Shown here: one piece after another, positions 1 to 10,135 of the stretch | Layout of the letters: every line of letters begins with the position of its first letter | Numbering within the stretch: the stretch's first letter is position 1 | DNA from: Roseiarcus sp963717215 | Lineage (GTDB): Bacteria; Pseudomonadota; Alphaproteobacteria; Rhizobiales; Beijerinckiaceae | Direction: 5' to 3' | Assembly (NCBI GenBank): GCA_963717215.1 | Contig: CAVQVS010000004.1 | Span: 310,001-374,000, forward strand | DNA length: 64,000 bases | Position numbers and translations under genes: made by a program | Notes under the pieces: generated by a model | Seen by the model: only the letters and a program-made list of their open reading frames with translations | Told to the model about the DNA's origin: nothing | Database searches by the model: none

Positions 1-542
1 ATCGCTTCGAGCACGAGATCGATGCCAAGCCCCGTCTTGGCCGAGATCGGCACCGCGTCCGACGCGTCAAGGCCGATCACGTCCTCGATCTGCTCCTTGA
101 TCCGGTCCGGCTCGGCCGCAGGCAGGTCGATCTTGTTGAGAACGGGGACGATCTCATGGCCCGCGTCGAGGGCGTGATAGACATTGGCCAGCGTCTGCGC
201 CTCGACCCCCTGGCTCGCGTCGACCACCAGGAGCGAGCCTTCGCAGGCGGCGAGCGACCGCGACACTTCGTAGGCGAAGTCGACGTGCCCTGGCGTGTCC
301 ATGAGATTGAGGACGTAGGATTTTCCGTCCTGGGCTTTGTATTCGAGACGCACCGTCTGCGCCTTGATGGTGATGCCGCGCTCGCGCTCGATATCCATCG
401 AATCGAGCACCTGCTCGACCATGTCGCGCTCCGCCATCGTGCCAGTCTGCTGGATGAGCCGGTCGGCCAGCGTCGACTTGCCGTGGTCGATGTGGGCGAT
501 GATCGCGAAGTTCCGGATATTCTCGATTGAGTGGGCGGTCAT
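1..542 (-). CDS. lepA: Elongation factor 4 (LepA), 5' part only
   Basis: Ribosome-associated translational GTPase (EF-4), which back-translocates stalled ribosomes. Only the N-terminal ~180 residues lie here; the gene runs off the left edge. The protein begins MTAHSIENIRNFAIIAHIDH. It shows the G1 loop (AHIDHGKST), the G2 region RGITIKAQ, G3 DTPGH and G4 NKID, in the spacing of translational GTPases. The ATG at 542 gives the exact LepA N-terminus. The upstream side (543-759) holds Rhizobiales-type palindromic repeats. Identification is firm. Confidence 0.95.
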   Translation of the reverse strand, partial: MTAHSIENIRNFAIIAHIDHGKSTLADRLIQQTGTMAERDMVEQVLDSMDIERERGITIKAQTVRLEYKAQDGKSYVLNLMDTPGHVDFAYEVSRSLAACEGSLLVVDASQGVEAQTLANVYHALDAGHEIVPVLNKIDLPAAEPDRIKEQIEDVIGLDASDAVPISAKTGLGIDLVLEA

Positions 543-613
543 GGAGCGCGGGATAGCAGGACGCGGCGGGCAAGGGAACGGGATTCGGGGTCGAATGCGC
601 GCGACCTCCTGCT

Positions 614-711
614 CCCCTCTCGTACGGGAGAGGGGTCGGGGGTGAGGCTTTGGGCGCCACCCTCATCCCGTCCGCGCCTGCGGTGCGGCCACCTTCTCCC
701 GAGGGAGAAGG
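614..711. repeat. Pair of REP-like palindromes between katG and lepA
   Basis: Two hairpins about 55 bp apart. The first (614-635) has arms CCCCTCTC and GAGAGGGG around a short centre. The second (692-711) is a perfect CCTTCTCCC-GA-GGGAGAAGG. The text between has the 'GGGGGTGAGG ... CCCTCATCC' signature common to intergenic repeats of Rhizobiales. The pair lies just after the katG stop codon and could end katG transcription. No other gene is seen in 543-759. Confidence 0.7.
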
Positions 712-759
712 GTTACGCCAATGGCCGGACTCGGTCTCTCGCGGCCGCGAACGACGAGG

Positions 760-3018
760 CTACTCCGCCGCCATCGCCAACGGCGCCTTGCTGTATACGA
801 GGTCGTAGCGGTCGAGATTCATGACCTTGGCCCACGCCTTGGCGAAGTCCTTCACGAACTTCTCCTTGCCGTCGGATGAGCCATAGACCTCGGCCAGCGC
901 CCGGAGCTGCGAGTGCGAGCCGAAGATGAGATCGGCGCGCGTCGCCGTCCACTTGACCTCGCCCGACTTGCGGTCGCGCCCCTCGTAGACGCCTTCCGAG
1001 CCTTCGACCGGCTTCCATTGCGTGCTCATGTCGAGCAGGTTTGCGAAGAAGTCGTTGGTCAACGTCCCCGGGCGCTTGGTGAACATTCCGTGCCTGGAGC
1101 CGCCGGCATTGGCGCCAAGGACGCGCAGGCCGCCGACGAGGACCGTAAGCTCAGGGGCGGTCAGAGTCAGCAATTGCGCGCGGTCGACGAGGTTCTGCTC
1201 GGGCTTGAGCATCTGCTTGCCGCGGGTGTAGTTGCGGAACCCGTCTGCGGTCGGCTCGAGCGGCTCGAAGGATTCGACGTCGGTTTCCTCCTGCGAAGCG
1301 TCCATGCGGCCCGGCGTGAAGGGAATCTTCACATCCGCTCCGGCGTCCTTCGCCGCCTTCTCGATCGCCGCGCCGCCGCCGAGGATGATCAGGTCGGCGA
1401 TCGAGACCTTCTTGCCCCCGGACGCCGAGGCGTTGAACGCCTTCTGGATCTCCTCGAGTTTCCCGAGAACCTTGGCCAGTTGCGCCGGCTGGTTGACGTC
1501 CCAGGACTTCTGGGGCTCGAGCCGAACGCGCGCGCCGTTGCCCCCGCCGCGCTTGTCGCCGCCGCGGAAGATCGACGCCGACGCCCAGGCGGTCGACACC
1601 AGTTCGGACACCGAAAGCCCCGAAGCGAGGATCTTCGCCTTGAGGTCGGCGATGTCCGTGTCGCTGACCAGCGGGTGGTTCACCGTCGGGATCGGATCCT
1701 GCCAGATCAGGGTTTCCTTCGGCACGAGCGGGCCGAGGTAGCGCACGATCGGGCCCATATCGCGGTGCGTCAGCTTGAACCACGCACGGGCGAAAGCGTC
1801 CGCGAACTGGTCCGGATGCTCGAAGAAGCGCCGCGAGATTTTCTCGTAGGCCGGGTCCATACGCAAGGCGAGGTCCGTGGTGAGCATCGAGGGCGAACGG
1901 CGCTTCGAGGGGTCGTGCGGGTCGGGAACCGTGTCCGCTCCCGCGCCGCCCTTCGGGGTCCATTGAAAGGCGCCTGCCGGGCTCTTCGTCAGTTCCCATT
2001 CGAAGCCGAACAGGTTCTGGAAGAAATTGTTGCTCCATTTCGTCGGCGTTTGGGTCCAGATGACTTCGAGGCCGCTGGTGATCGCGTCATTGCCTTTGCC
2101 CGAGCCGAATTTGTTTTTCCAGCCGAAGCCCTGATCTTCGATCGACGACCCTTCCGGTTCGGGGCCGACATTGATCTTCGCATCGGCCGCGCCGTGCGTC
2201 TTGCCGAAGGTGTGGCCGCCCGCGATCAGCGCGACGGTTTCCTCATCGTTCATCGCCATCCGCTTGAAGGTTTCGCGAATGTCCCGCGCCGAAGCCAATG
2301 GATCCGGCTTGCTGTTTGGGCCTTCCGGATTGACGTAAATCAAGCCCATCTGCACCGCGCCGAGGGGATTCTGGAGCTCGCGATCGCCGAAATACCGATC
2401 GTCGGCCAACCACTCGCCTTCAGGACCCCAATAGATGGAATCGTCGGGCTCCCAGCTGTCCGCGCGTCCGCCAGCGAAGCCGAACGTCTTGAGGCCCATC
2501 GATTCGAGAGCGACGTTGCCGGTGAGGATCATGAGGTCGGCCCATGAGATCTTGCGGCCGTATTTCTGCTTGATCGGCCACAATAGGCGCCGCGCCTTGT
2601 CGAGGCTCGCGTTGTCCGGCCAGCTGTTGAGCGGCGCAAAGCGCTGCTGCCCGTATCCCGCGCCGCCGCGCCCGTCGTGGACGCGGTAGGTGCCCGCGCT
2701 GTGCCACGCCATTCGAATGAACAGCGGCCCATAATGGCCGAAGTCCGCCGGCCACCACTCCTGCGAATCGGTCATCAAGGCCTTGAGGTCGCTGATGACC
2801 GCGTTGAGGTCGAGGCTCTGGAATTCCTTGGCGTAGTCGAACTCTTCGCCCATCGGATCGACCAGAGGCGAGTCGTGTTGCAGGCCCTTGAGATTGAGCT
2901 GCTCCGGCCACCAGTCGCTGTTCGCGAACGCCCGCATCATGTCGGACTTTTCCGCGTACTTGCCTTCCTTGCCTGGCTTGTCGTGGCCCACGACCGGGCA
3001 CTTGCCTTCATCTGTCAT
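760..3018 (-). CDS. katG: Catalase-peroxidase KatG
   Basis: Bifunctional haem catalase-peroxidase that removes H2O2. The 752-residue product has the tandem-duplicated peroxidase architecture of the family: an active N-terminal half and a degenerate C-terminal half. The distal haem motif RMAWHSAGTYR and the proximal motif AGGHTFGKTHG are present, as is the tyrosine of the Trp-Tyr-Met adduct (GLIYVNPEGP). The ATG at 3018 is chosen because GGAGG lies 5 nt upstream. An in-frame ATG at 3030 would place that Shine-Dalgarno inside the gene. It is divergent from oxyR, its likely activator. Length and motifs are typical of a full, working enzyme. Confidence 0.97.
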   Translation of the reverse strand: MTDEGKCPVVGHDKPGKEGKYAEKSDMMRAFANSDWWPEQLNLKGLQHDSPLVDPMGEEFDYAKEFQSLDLNAVISDLKALMTDSQEWWPADFGHYGPLFIRMAWHSAGTYRVHDGRGGAGYGQQRFAPLNSWPDNASLDKARRLLWPIKQKYGRKISWADLMILTGNVALESMGLKTFGFAGGRADSWEPDDSIYWGPEGEWLADDRYFGDRELQNPLGAVQMGLIYVNPEGPNSKPDPLASARDIRETFKRMAMNDEETVALIAGGHTFGKTHGAADAKINVGPEPEGSSIEDQGFGWKNKFGSGKGNDAITSGLEVIWTQTPTKWSNNFFQNLFGFEWELTKSPAGAFQWTPKGGAGADTVPDPHDPSKRRSPSMLTTDLALRMDPAYEKISRRFFEHPDQFADAFARAWFKLTHRDMGPIVRYLGPLVPKETLIWQDPIPTVNHPLVSDTDIADLKAKILASGLSVSELVSTAWASASIFRGGDKRGGGNGARVRLEPQKSWDVNQPAQLAKVLGKLEEIQKAFNASASGGKKVSIADLIILGGGAAIEKAAKDAGADVKIPFTPGRMDASQEETDVESFEPLEPTADGFRNYTRGKQMLKPEQNLVDRAQLLTLTAPELTVLVGGLRVLGANAGGSRHGMFTKRPGTLTNDFFANLLDMSTQWKPVEGSEGVYEGRDRKSGEVKWTATRADLIFGSHSQLRALAEVYGSSDGKEKFVKDFAKAWAKVMNLDRYDLVYSKAPLAMAAE

Positions 3019-3203
3019 GCTTTCCTCCAATGGTGTTCAGCGTCTCGCTGTCGAAAACCCGGACTGACGGAGAACGACGATAGCCGCCGCGTATGGCGCT
3101 TCCGCGTCGCTGCCGTTTCGTGCGGCCTCGATAAGCCAGTGAGAGCGATAGGTCCAATCGATTGTCTCTTGACAAGCGATTGGCGCCGCCAATCTTTGAA
3201 AGC
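3019..3203. promoter_or_regulatory. katG-oxyR divergent control region
   Basis: 185 bp between two divergent peroxide-response genes. An OxyR-like half element, ATAG-N7-CGAT, is visible around 3148-3162. It is followed by a broken inverted repeat (CAATCG ... CGATTG). On the plus strand TTGACA (3169-3174), a 17-nt gap and ATCTTT (3192-3197) resemble a sigma70 promoter that would start transcription close to the oxyR ATG. No gene is visible. OxyR binding here is inferred from context and a partial motif only. Confidence 0.5.
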
Positions 3204-4145
3204 ATGAACCTGCGGGACCTCGAATATGTGGTCGCGGTCGCCGACCACGGCCATTTCGGCCGCGCGGCGGCGGCGTGCCACGTCAGTCAGCCGACGTTGA
3301 GCGGCCAAATTCTCAAGCTCGAGGCGGAGCTCGGTCTTCGCCTGTTTGACCGCGAGGGTCGCGGTGCTCGGGTCAGCGACCGGGCGGCGATCGTCGTGGC
3401 CCAGGCGCGCGCGACGCTCGCCGCGGCGGCCGGCGTAAGCGCGGCCGCGGACGCGGCGCGCGATCCCTTCGCCGGCGAACTGCGCCTCGGCGTGATCACG
3501 ACCGTCGCGCCCTACCTGCTGCCGATCGCCCTGCCGGGGCTCGCCGAGGCGCTGCCGCAGACGCCTCTGTATCTGGTGGAGGATCTGACCGACAGGCTGC
3601 TCGCGCGCTTGCGCGACGGCGCCCTCGACGCGGCGGTGATCGCGACCGACCCGCAGGACGCCAGGCTCATGTCGATCGAGCTTTACGACGAGCCCTTTTT
3701 TCTCGTCTTTTCCGGTCACGCGAAAAAGCGCGGGCGAATCTCGATCGGCGTCGAGGAGATCGATCCGAGCACCCTTCTTCTGCTGGCTGAGGGTCATTGT
3801 CTGCGCGATCAGGCGCTGGCGCTCTGCAAGGCGGCGGAGAGGACGGCGCTCGGCGCCGACGTCCGCGGGACGAGCCTCGAGACCTTGCGTCATCTCGCCT
3901 CCGCCGGTCAGGGGGCGACGCTCGCGCCCCTCCTCGCCTATGTCGACTGGTGCCGTTCGGGCGCCGGGATCGCCGGCTTGAAGATTGTCGGCGACGGCGC
4001 TTCGCGCCTGGTCAGGCTCGTCTTCAAGCGCGGCTCGGCGCGGGAAGCGGCGCTCGAGGCGCTTGCCGCGTCGCTGCGATCGATCGCCGGCGCGGCATTG
4101 GCGAAGGGCTTGCGTGAAACCGAAAGCGATTTGAAGCGCGCTTAG
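3204..4145 (+). CDS. oxyR: Hydrogen peroxide sensor/regulator OxyR
   Basis: LysR-family, redox-sensing transcription activator, 313 residues. The N-terminal winged helix-turn-helix (residues ~1-60, MNLRDLEYVVAVADHGHFGR) is followed by the LysR substrate-binding fold. The motif GHCLRDQALALC places cysteines at residues 199 and 208, exactly the disulfide pair of E. coli OxyR. The ATG at 3204 reproduces the OxyR N-terminus; an earlier in-frame start would add 14 unrelated residues. It probably activates divergent katG under peroxide stress and may repress itself. Confidence 0.95.
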   Translation: MNLRDLEYVVAVADHGHFGRAAAACHVSQPTLSGQILKLEAELGLRLFDREGRGARVSDRAAIVVAQARATLAAAAGVSAAADAARDPFAGELRLGVITTVAPYLLPIALPGLAEALPQTPLYLVEDLTDRLLARLRDGALDAAVIATDPQDARLMSIELYDEPFFLVFSGHAKKRGRISIGVEEIDPSTLLLLAEGHCLRDQALALCKAAERTALGADVRGTSLETLRHLASAGQGATLAPLLAYVDWCRSGAGIAGLKIVGDGASRLVRLVFKRGSAREAALEALAASLRSIAGAALAKGLRETESDLKRA

Positions 4146-4392
4146 GCGCCGATTGGCGGGCGGCGAACAGGCTCCCAGCGTCGCCGTTTGGCCACGCGGC
4201 GAGAAGGCGCGCCGGACGCGCTTCCCCGCGGGTTGCGCCTGCAAAACGCCTATGTTAGGCAACCCAGCCTTTCGGGCGGGCTTTGGCCGAGCGCTTGGTT
4301 TTGAGCGCGGAATCGTCAAGATTTTCCGGGGGTTCGCGCAAGCCTTCGGGGAGGCGGCGCGGCTGAGCTTAATCGTCATCTGAGGTGGCGTC
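4146..4392. other. Gap before the ATP synthase operon
   Basis: About 247 bp between oxyR and atpH with no convincing gene. Short open frames here lack Shine-Dalgarno sites and natural composition. The atpHAGDC promoter must lie here or further upstream, but no clear -35/-10 pair stands out. The last bases (TGAGGTGG) form the ribosome-binding region of atpH. Confidence 0.5.
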
Positions 4393-4955
4393 GTGGCAGA
4401 GGAAGACACGGTTGTTTCCGGCGTGGCCGGACGTTACGCGTCCGCCCTGTTTTCGCTCGCCCACGACCAGCGCGAGGGCGAGGCCGTCGCTGACGCATTG
4501 GCGAGATTCGACGCTCTCATCACCGAAAGCCCGGATCTCGAACGGCTGGTGCGCAGCCCCGTCTTTTCGGCCGCCGACCAGCTCAAGGCCCTCGACGCCA
4601 TCCTGGCGCAGGCGGACATTGGCGGCGTGGCCGCGAACTTCCTCCGGCTCGTGGCGTCGAAGCGCCGGCTCTATTTCGTCCGCGAAATGATCGCGGACTA
4701 TCGCAAGCTGTACGACAAGTCCCGCGGCGTGACGCGGGCGGAAGTCACCAGCGCGGCCCCCTTGACCGACGCGAATGTCGCCGCGCTGAAAGACTCGCTG
4801 CGCGCCGCTTCCGGCGGCAGGGAGGTCGATCTCGACACGAAGGTTGATCCTTCGATCATTGGCGGCTTAATCGTCAAGCTTGGGTCGCGCATGGTCGACG
4901 GCTCGCTCAAAACCAAACTCAACGCAATTCGCCTTGCCATGAAAGAGGTCGGCTG

Positions 4956-4956
<1 letters not shown>
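4393..4956 (+). CDS. atpH: F1Fo ATP synthase delta subunit AtpH
   Basis: Peripheral-stalk delta subunit (OSCP homologue), 187 residues, linking the alpha3beta3 head to subunit b. The OSCP signature is seen from the N-terminal helix bundle (VAGRYASALFSLA) to the C-terminal part (DPSIIGGLIVKLGSRMVDGS). The start is GTG at 4393 after a TGAGGTGG ribosome site. First gene of atpHAGDC; its TGA overlaps the atpA ATG by one base, so the two are translationally coupled. Fo genes are not in this window, as is usual in alphaproteobacteria. Confidence 0.95.
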
Positions 4957-6485
<1,529 letters not shown>

Positions 6486-6543
6486 CATGCGATCTCTTAT
6501 CCAGTTCGCCGGCCTTGATGTCCGTGCTCGGAGACGTTGAGCG

Positions 6544-7410
6544 ATGCCCTCGCTAAAGGAGCTTCGGAACCGGATCGCGTCGGTCAAGTCGACGCAGAAA
6601 ATCACCAAGGCCATGCAGATGGTCGCGGTGTCGAAGCTGCGTCGCGCACAAGGCGCGGTCGAAGCGGCCCGTCCCTACGCGGAACAAGTCGAAACGGTGC
6701 TGACGAATCTCGCCGGCGCTGCGACCGAGGGCCAGGGTCCGCGGCTCCTGGCCGGCAGCGGCTCGGACCAGACGCATCTGTTGCTGGTATGCACCGGCGA
6801 GCGCGGGCTGTGCGGCGCCTTCAACACCGCCATCGTGCGCCTCGCGCGCGAGAAGGCCAATTCGCTCATGGGTCAAGGCAAGACGGTCAAGATCCTTTGC
6901 GTCGGCAAGAAGGGCTATGACCAGCTTCGCCGGACGCATGAGCGGCAGATCCTCGAGCTGATCGACCTGCGCGCCGTGCGCACGATCAACTACGCAACAG
7001 CGAAGCCGATCGCTGACAAGGTGATTGCGCTGTTCGAGAATGGCGAGTTCGATGTCTGCACGCTCTTTTTCTCGCGCTTCAAGTCGGTGATCGCTCAGAT
7101 CCCGACCGCCCAGCAACTTATCCCGCCGGAGCTTGGCCCGAAGGATGAGACCGCGCCGGTTTACGACTATGAGCCTGACGAGGGAGAAATCCTCGCTGAG
7201 TTGCTTCCGCGCGCGGTGACCGTGCGCGTCTATCGGGGATTACTGGAAAATCAGGCCTCGTTCTTCGGCGCGCAGATGAGCGCGATGGACAACGCCACCC
7301 GCAACGCCGGCGAAATGGTGCAGAAATATACGCTTCGGTATAACCGCACCCGCCAGGCAATGATCACCAAGGAACTGATCGAGATCATCTCCGGCGCCGA
7401 AGCTCTCTGA
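6544..7410 (+). CDS. atpG: F1 ATP synthase gamma subunit AtpG
   Basis: Central-stalk rotor subunit, 288 residues. Both terminal coiled-coil helices are recognisable: N-terminal SLKELRNRIASVKSTQKITK, and near the C-terminus ATRNAGEMVQKYTLRYNRTR. The ATG at 6544 lies 58 bp after the atpA stop. The sequence is complete with no anomaly. Confidence 0.97.
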   Translation: MPSLKELRNRIASVKSTQKITKAMQMVAVSKLRRAQGAVEAARPYAEQVETVLTNLAGAATEGQGPRLLAGSGSDQTHLLLVCTGERGLCGAFNTAIVRLAREKANSLMGQGKTVKILCVGKKGYDQLRRTHERQILELIDLRAVRTINYATAKPIADKVIALFENGEFDVCTLFFSRFKSVIAQIPTAQQLIPPELGPKDETAPVYDYEPDEGEILAELLPRAVTVRVYRGLLENQASFFGAQMSAMDNATRNAGEMVQKYTLRYNRTRQAMITKELIEIISGAEAL

Positions 7411-7456
7411 CCAGGCCGCCGCCGCCCGCATAGCTTACGAACGAGGACGTCAACTC

Positions 7457-8897
7457 ATGGCGAATATCGCGAATGCCACTGGCCGCATCACCCAGGTGAT
7501 CGGCGCTGTCGTCGACGTCGCGTTCGACAGTTACCTGCCCCCCATTCTCAACGCGCTCGAGACGATGAACAATGGCAATCGTCTGATCCTCGAGGTCGCG
7601 CAGCATCTTGGCGAAAACACCGTCCGCTGCATCGCCATGGACATCTCCGAAGGCCTGGTGCGCGGTCAGGAAGTCACTGACACCAACGCGCCGATCTCAG
7701 TGCCGGTCGGCGAAGGCACGCTCGGGCGCATCATGAACGTGGTCGGCGAACCCGTGGATGAAGCCGGTCCGATCAAGATGGACGAGCGCCGCGCGATTCA
7801 TCAGCCAACCCCGCCCTATGTCGATCAGTCGACCGAGGCCCAGATTCTCATCACCGGCATCAAGGTTGTCGATCTGCTCGCGCCTTACGCCAAGGGCGGC
7901 AAGATCGGCCTCTTCGGCGGAGCCGGCGTGGGCAAGACGGTGCTGATCCAGGAACTGATCAATAACGTCGCCAAGACCCATGGCGGCAACTCGGTGTTCG
8001 CAGGCGTCGGCGAACGCACCCGCGAGGGCAACGATCTCTATCACGAATTCATCGAATCGAAGGTCAACGCCGATCCCCATGATCCCGATTCGAACGTTAA
8101 ATCGAAATGCGCGCTGGTGTTTGGCCAGATGAACGAGCCCCCCGGCGCACGTATGCGCGTCGGTCTGGCCGGCGTCACTGTCGCCGAACATTTCCGCGAC
8201 CAGGGCCAGGACGTGCTCTTGTTCATCGACAACATCTTCCGTTTTACCCAGGCCGGTTCGGAAGTCTCGGCGCTGCTTGGCCGCATTCCTTCCGCGGTCG
8301 GCTACCAACCGACGCTCGCCACCGACATGGGCGCTCTTCAGGAGCGCATCACCACGACGACCAAGGGCTCGATCACCTCGGTGCAGGCGATCTATGTGCC
8401 CGCGGACGACCTGACCGATCCGGCGCCGGCGACCTCGTTCGCCCATCTGGACGCGACGACCGTGCTCTCCCGCGCGATCTCGGAAAAAGGCATTTATCCT
8501 GCGGTCGATCCGCTCGAACTCGACTTCGCGCATGCTGACCGCCGCGATTGTCGGCGAGGAGCATTACAATGTCGCCCGGCAGGTGCAGCAGGTTCTTCAG
8601 CGCTACAAGGCGCTGCAGGACATCATCGCGATCCTCGGCATGGACGAACTGTCGGAAGAGGATAAGCAGATCGTCGCGCGGGCGCGCAAGATCGAACGCT
8701 TTCTGTCTCAGCCCTTCGACGTCGCCGCCGTCTTCACCGGCACGCCTGGCGTTCAGGTCAAGATCGAGGACACCGTCAAGGGCTTCAAGGGCATCGTGGA
8801 AGGCAAGTACGACAATCTGCCCGAGGCCGCGTTCTACATGGTCGGCACGATCGAGCAGGCCGTCGAGAAGGCCAAGAAGCTCGCGGCTGAGGCTTAA
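7457..8897 (+). CDS. atpD: F1 ATP synthase beta subunit AtpD, interrupted by a one-base frameshift
   Basis: Catalytic beta subunit. Walker A (GGAGVGKTV) and the family signature region (PSAVGYQPTLATDMG) are intact. The frame breaks in the strongly conserved stretch after IYPAVDPL. The DNA reads CTCGAACTCGAC at 8513-8524, where CTCGACTCGAC would give the expected LDSTSRML. Removing one A at 8517/8518 joins the second frame (MLTAAIVGEEHYNVARQVQQ) and yields a normal 479-residue protein. Without correction the product ends at 8665 with a nonsense tail. The gene is essential for respiring cells, so a sequencing or assembly insertion is far more likely than a real mutation. Confidence 0.93.
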
Positions 8898-8923
8898 CAG
8901 GCGCTGCGTTCGGGGAAGGGCCC

Positions 8924-9325
8924 ATGGCTACGACTTTCCACTTCGAGCTCGTGTCGCCGGACAAGATGCTCTTCAACGGCTCCGCTCAGGCGGTGCTCGT
9001 GCCGGGCGCCGAAGGCGACTTCCAGGTGCTCAGCGACCACGCGCCGGTGATGACCGCGATGCGCGCCGGCGTGGTTGGCATCGACGATGAACAGGGCAAG
9101 CACATCCGCGTGTTTGTGCGCGGGGGTTTTGCCGACGCGAGCAAGGCGGGTCTCATCCTGCTCGCGGAAACCGCGATCCCGTTCGAGGATCTGAGCGCCG
9201 ACAAGCTCGGCGAGGAGATCAAGAACGCGGAGGACGACCTCGCTGACGCGAAGGACGACCAGAAGCGGCAGGCGCAAGAGAAGCTCGATCGCTTGCGTGA
9301 ACTGAAGGACGTGATCAAGGTTTAG
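8924..9325 (+). CDS. atpC: F1 ATP synthase epsilon subunit AtpC
   Basis: 133-residue epsilon subunit of the central stalk, which couples rotation and inhibits ATP hydrolysis. The N-terminal beta-sandwich begins with TFHFELVSPDKMLFNG and contains the family motif VLVPGAEGDFQVLSDHAPV. The C-terminal helical hairpin is charged and alanine-rich. Last gene of the operon, 26 bp after atpD. GGGGAAGGG upstream of the ATG is the ribosome site. Confidence 0.95.
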   Translation: MATTFHFELVSPDKMLFNGSAQAVLVPGAEGDFQVLSDHAPVMTAMRAGVVGIDDEQGKHIRVFVRGGFADASKAGLILLAETAIPFEDLSADKLGEEIKNAEDDLADAKDDQKRQAQEKLDRLRELKDVIKV

Positions 9326-9381
9326 GCTTATACACGTGGCGGCGAATTTGGTTGAGCGTGGTCTGGACTGCCTGATTACGG

Positions 9382-9978
9382 TCAGTCTCGACTCGCCAGA
9401 AATCCTTCGGCCATTAGCCGGAACGCCTCGATCGCCTTCGGCAAGACGATGTGTGGCTTGTCGCTGGCGGCAATCCATAGAGCGGCATTGAACGCCGTGC
9501 CGCTCAGAAGGCGTGACGCGGCCTCGACATCGACTGGCTTCATGACACCCTCGGCGATCAAATCGGCGACCGCCTGCTTCGTGATACTCAGGCAGGCATT
9601 CTGGCTGGGCCACTTCGAAGGGTCGCCCAGGAAGGCGGGCCCGTCCAACAAGACGATCCGTCGAACCTCCGGGTCCAGCGCCATCTCGATATAGGCAACG
9701 CCCTCCGCCAGCAGCCTTTCCCATGGGTTGGCCGCACTTGCTCCTGCCTGTTGTGCGCGCGCGGCCATTTCGCCATCGACTTGGGCGACGACGGCAGCCA
9801 GCAGTCCCGTCTTGTCGCCGAAGCCATGGTAGAGGGCGCCGCGGGTGAGCCCGACCTGCGCGGTGAGGTCGTCCATCGACGCGGCGGCAAAGCCCGATGC
9901 TGCGAATGCCTTTCGTGCCGCCCCGATCAGCCTGATGCGGTTTTCCTCCATCGTTTCGGCGCGACGCTTTGGAGCCAA
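9382..9978 (-). CDS. TetR/AcrR-family regulator
   Basis: 198-residue one-component repressor. The N-terminal helix-turn-helix (residues ~12-60) contains the TetR pattern AARKAFAASGFAAASMDDLT and GLTRGALYHGFGDKTGLL. The rest is the helical ligand-binding domain. The start is taken as TTG at 9978 because AGGAG lies 6 nt upstream; an internal ATG nine codons on is the alternative. It is divergent from the RidA-RidA gene, and two identical-type palindromes lie between them. It therefore probably controls itself and that gene. The ligand is unknown. Confidence 0.9.
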   Translation of the reverse strand: MAPKRRAETMEENRIRLIGAARKAFAASGFAAASMDDLTAQVGLTRGALYHGFGDKTGLLAAVVAQVDGEMAARAQQAGASAANPWERLLAEGVAYIEMALDPEVRRIVLLDGPAFLGDPSKWPSQNACLSITKQAVADLIAEGVMKPVDVEAASRLLSGTAFNAALWIAASDKPHIVLPKAIEAFRLMAEGFLASRD

Positions 9979-9996
9979 AGCAATCTCCTATTTCGC

Positions 9997-10009
9997 ATAC
10001 GGTTCGTAT
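9997..10009. promoter_or_regulatory. Candidate TetR operator 1
   Basis: Perfect inverted repeat ATACG-GTT-CGTAT between the divergent TetR gene and the RidA-RidA gene, next to the regulator's start. The same arm sequence recurs at 10044-10058. Binding by the neighbouring TetR protein is inferred. Confidence 0.6.
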
Positions 10010-10043
10010 ATGGAGTTGACGAACCGCGGGCGTGGGTGCATTG

Positions 10044-10058
10044 CATACGCGACGTATG
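10044..10058. promoter_or_regulatory. Candidate TetR operator 2
   Basis: Perfect inverted repeat CATACG-CGA-CGTATG, sharing the ATACG-N3-CGTAT core with the site at 9997-10009. The centres are 48 bp apart. It lies downstream of a TTGACG box (10016-10021), a plausible place to block transcription of the RidA-RidA gene. Confidence 0.6.
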
Positions 10059-10135
10059 TCAATGTTCCGGTTTTACTGGAATGTCCAGCACAGCTCGTCG
10101 GATGCGTTCGCTTCCAAGACAAAAGGACGACGAAA

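Noticed and set aside
913..2547. 544-codon open frame opposite katG
   Set aside because: GC-rich shadow frame antisense to a fully conserved catalase-peroxidase; no ribosome site or domain.
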